NCBI GenBank assembly: GCA_003535305.1
Contig: DOHL01000111.1
Coordinates: forward strand, 1-5,950
Direction: 5' to 3'
Source: Candidatus Acetothermia bacterium
Lineage (GTDB): Bacteria; Bipolaricaulota; Bipolaricaulia; UBA7950
Length of the DNA stretch: 5,950 nucleotides
Shown piece by piece: positions 5,619 to 5,950 of the stretch. The notes beneath the pieces were generated by a model, which did no database searches, was not told the DNA's origin, and saw only the letters and a program-made list of their open reading frames with translations. The number at the start of each line of letters is the position of its first letter. The stretch's first letter is position 1. The position numbers were made by a program, and so were the translations under genes.

Positions 5619-5698
5619 ATAAACCAAAACTGCTGAGGAATGTCAGACATCGCTCAGCTACTAGAAAACCGCTTCTCCTGAGGCGGCTTTTGGTTTAT
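5619..5698. other. Predicted three-way-junction structured element (RNA or DNA), strand unknown
   Basis: The outer stem is ATAAACCAAAA (5619-5629) with TTTTGGTTTAT (5688-5698), 11 perfect pairs. It encloses two hairpins. The first has GCTGAG (5632-5637) with CTCAGC (5653-5658), topped by ATG/CAT around TCAGA. The second has CCGCTTC (5669-5675) with GAGGCGG (5680-5686) around TCCT. The two branches are joined by ten bases, TACTAGAAAA. The layout is that of a compact folded RNA about 80 bases long. I could not match it to a known family. It lies about 200 bases upstream of xdhC, outside its likely transcript if the candidate promoter is right. Confidence 0.5.
5665..5691. terminator. Bidirectional intrinsic terminator-like hairpin
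   Basis: AAAA (5665-5668), stem CCGCTTC, loop TCCT, stem GAGGCGG, one base, then TTTT (5688-5691). Read on either strand, an A-tract, a GC-rich stem (one G-T pair) and a short T-tract appear in order. No gene within the window ends just before it on either strand. It may close a minus-strand unit entering from beyond 5950 and insulate xdhC. Confidence 0.45.
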
Positions 5699-5704
5699 TA
5701 CATA

Positions 5705-5726
5705 GGGTCAGGTCAGGGTCAGGTCT
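5705..5726. repeat. Tandem GGGTCAGGTC repeat, two 11-bp units
   Basis: GGGTCAGGTCA is followed directly by GGGTCAGGTCT. From memory, GGGTCAGGTC sequences followed by TTGACA-like text often flank REP-associated (RAYT/Y1) transposase genes in environmental bacteria. TTGACA does follow, at 5733-5738 and 5798-5803. No intact transposase is present in the window. The stretch 5727-5900 shows no credible gene. Confidence 0.6.
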
Positions 5727-5900
5727 TCATTCTTGACAGATTCAACTTATTTTCAAGCAGCAAGAGAGGAGGAAGTATCGGGGTCTACCATTGTATTTTG
5801 ACATTTGGATGTTCTGTTCGACCTTTTTCACTGATCGAAGGCAGAGAATAGAAGCTGAGAAGTTGGGAAGAAGGGAAGAGAGGGAGTTGAGTAATAACAC

Positions 5901-5938
5901 AGCTATCAGCTATCAGCTATCAGCAGTCAGCGGTCAGC
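5901..5938. repeat. AGCTATC heptamer tandem array
   Basis: The units are AGCTATC three times, then AGCAGTC, AGCGGTC and a partial AGC. The first three are identical and the last two diverge at positions 4-5. It is preceded by a purine-rich tract (about 5855-5890). A degenerate relative lies at 4201-4240. The array may continue beyond 5950. Confidence 0.85.
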
Positions 5939-5950
5939 AAAGAAAGAAAG

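Noticed and set aside
5199..5636. Open frame of 145 residues (+)
   Set aside because: Its first half is antisense to xdhC and its second half crosses the promoter and the perfect hairpin. No family motif is visible.
5633..5667. Hammerhead-ribozyme-like core: CTGAGGA (5633-5639) and GAAA (5664-5667)
   Set aside because: The bases after CTGAGGA do not pair with those before GAAA, so stem II cannot form. Three extra bases separate the outer stem from the core. CTGAG is better used in the 6-bp stem with CTCAGC.
5619..5698. Molybdenum-cofactor riboswitch controlling xdhC
   Set aside because: The element is only about 80 bases, its conserved-looking bases do not match what I recall of the Moco motif, and it lies upstream of the candidate xdhC promoter.

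Overview
The window carries four protein-coding genes in about 6 kb. The rest is unusually repeat-rich intergenic DNA. Base composition is moderate. Shine-Dalgarno sites are good for three of the four genes, so the DNA is bacterial. The GTAGGGGC-type palindromes, heptanucleotide tandem arrays and TCAGC-type arrays resemble, from memory, intergenic repeats of large-genome environmental bacteria (Candidatus Poribacteria-like or other uncultured phyla; cyanobacteria have similar heptamer arrays). This placement is a weak inference, because no rRNA or other taxonomic marker is present.

Layout. Positions 1-36 hold a dispersed repeat that recurs inverted at 4128-4163. Positions 68-2266 (+) encode a large inner-membrane O-antigen ligase/polymerase-family protein fused to a C-terminal TPR domain. 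The 2267-2598 gap lies between convergent genes and holds a degenerate ~45 bp direct repeat. On the minus strand, 3093-3833 encodes a small polytopic membrane protein. It overlaps by 40 bp the downstream gene 2599-3132, a THEP1-type P-loop nucleoside-triphosphatase. These two form a compact, probably translationally coupled pair.

The 3834-4634 region (about 800 bp) has no gene and is a mosaic of hairpins, palindromes and 7-bp or 9-bp tandem arrays. Positions 4635-5423 (-) encode an XdhC/CoxI-family maturation factor for molybdenum hydroxylases, with a plausible sigma70-type promoter abutting a perfect 15-bp-arm hairpin. The 5557-5950 region is non-coding. It contains a predicted three-way-junction structure (5619-5698) that includes a bidirectional intrinsic terminator, a GGGTCAGGTC tandem repeat and a terminal AGCTATC heptamer array.

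How the genes may relate. The Wzy-like gene points to surface glycan assembly or protein glycosylation and is probably independent of the rest. XdhC implies that a molybdenum hydroxylase exists elsewhere in the genome, since no xdhA/B or cox genes are visible here. The membrane protein plus THEP1-like NTPase pair has no function assignable from sequence. It is the best candidate for an under-described two-component system. Its closeness to xdhC on the same strand is suggestive only, because about 800 bp of repeats separate them.
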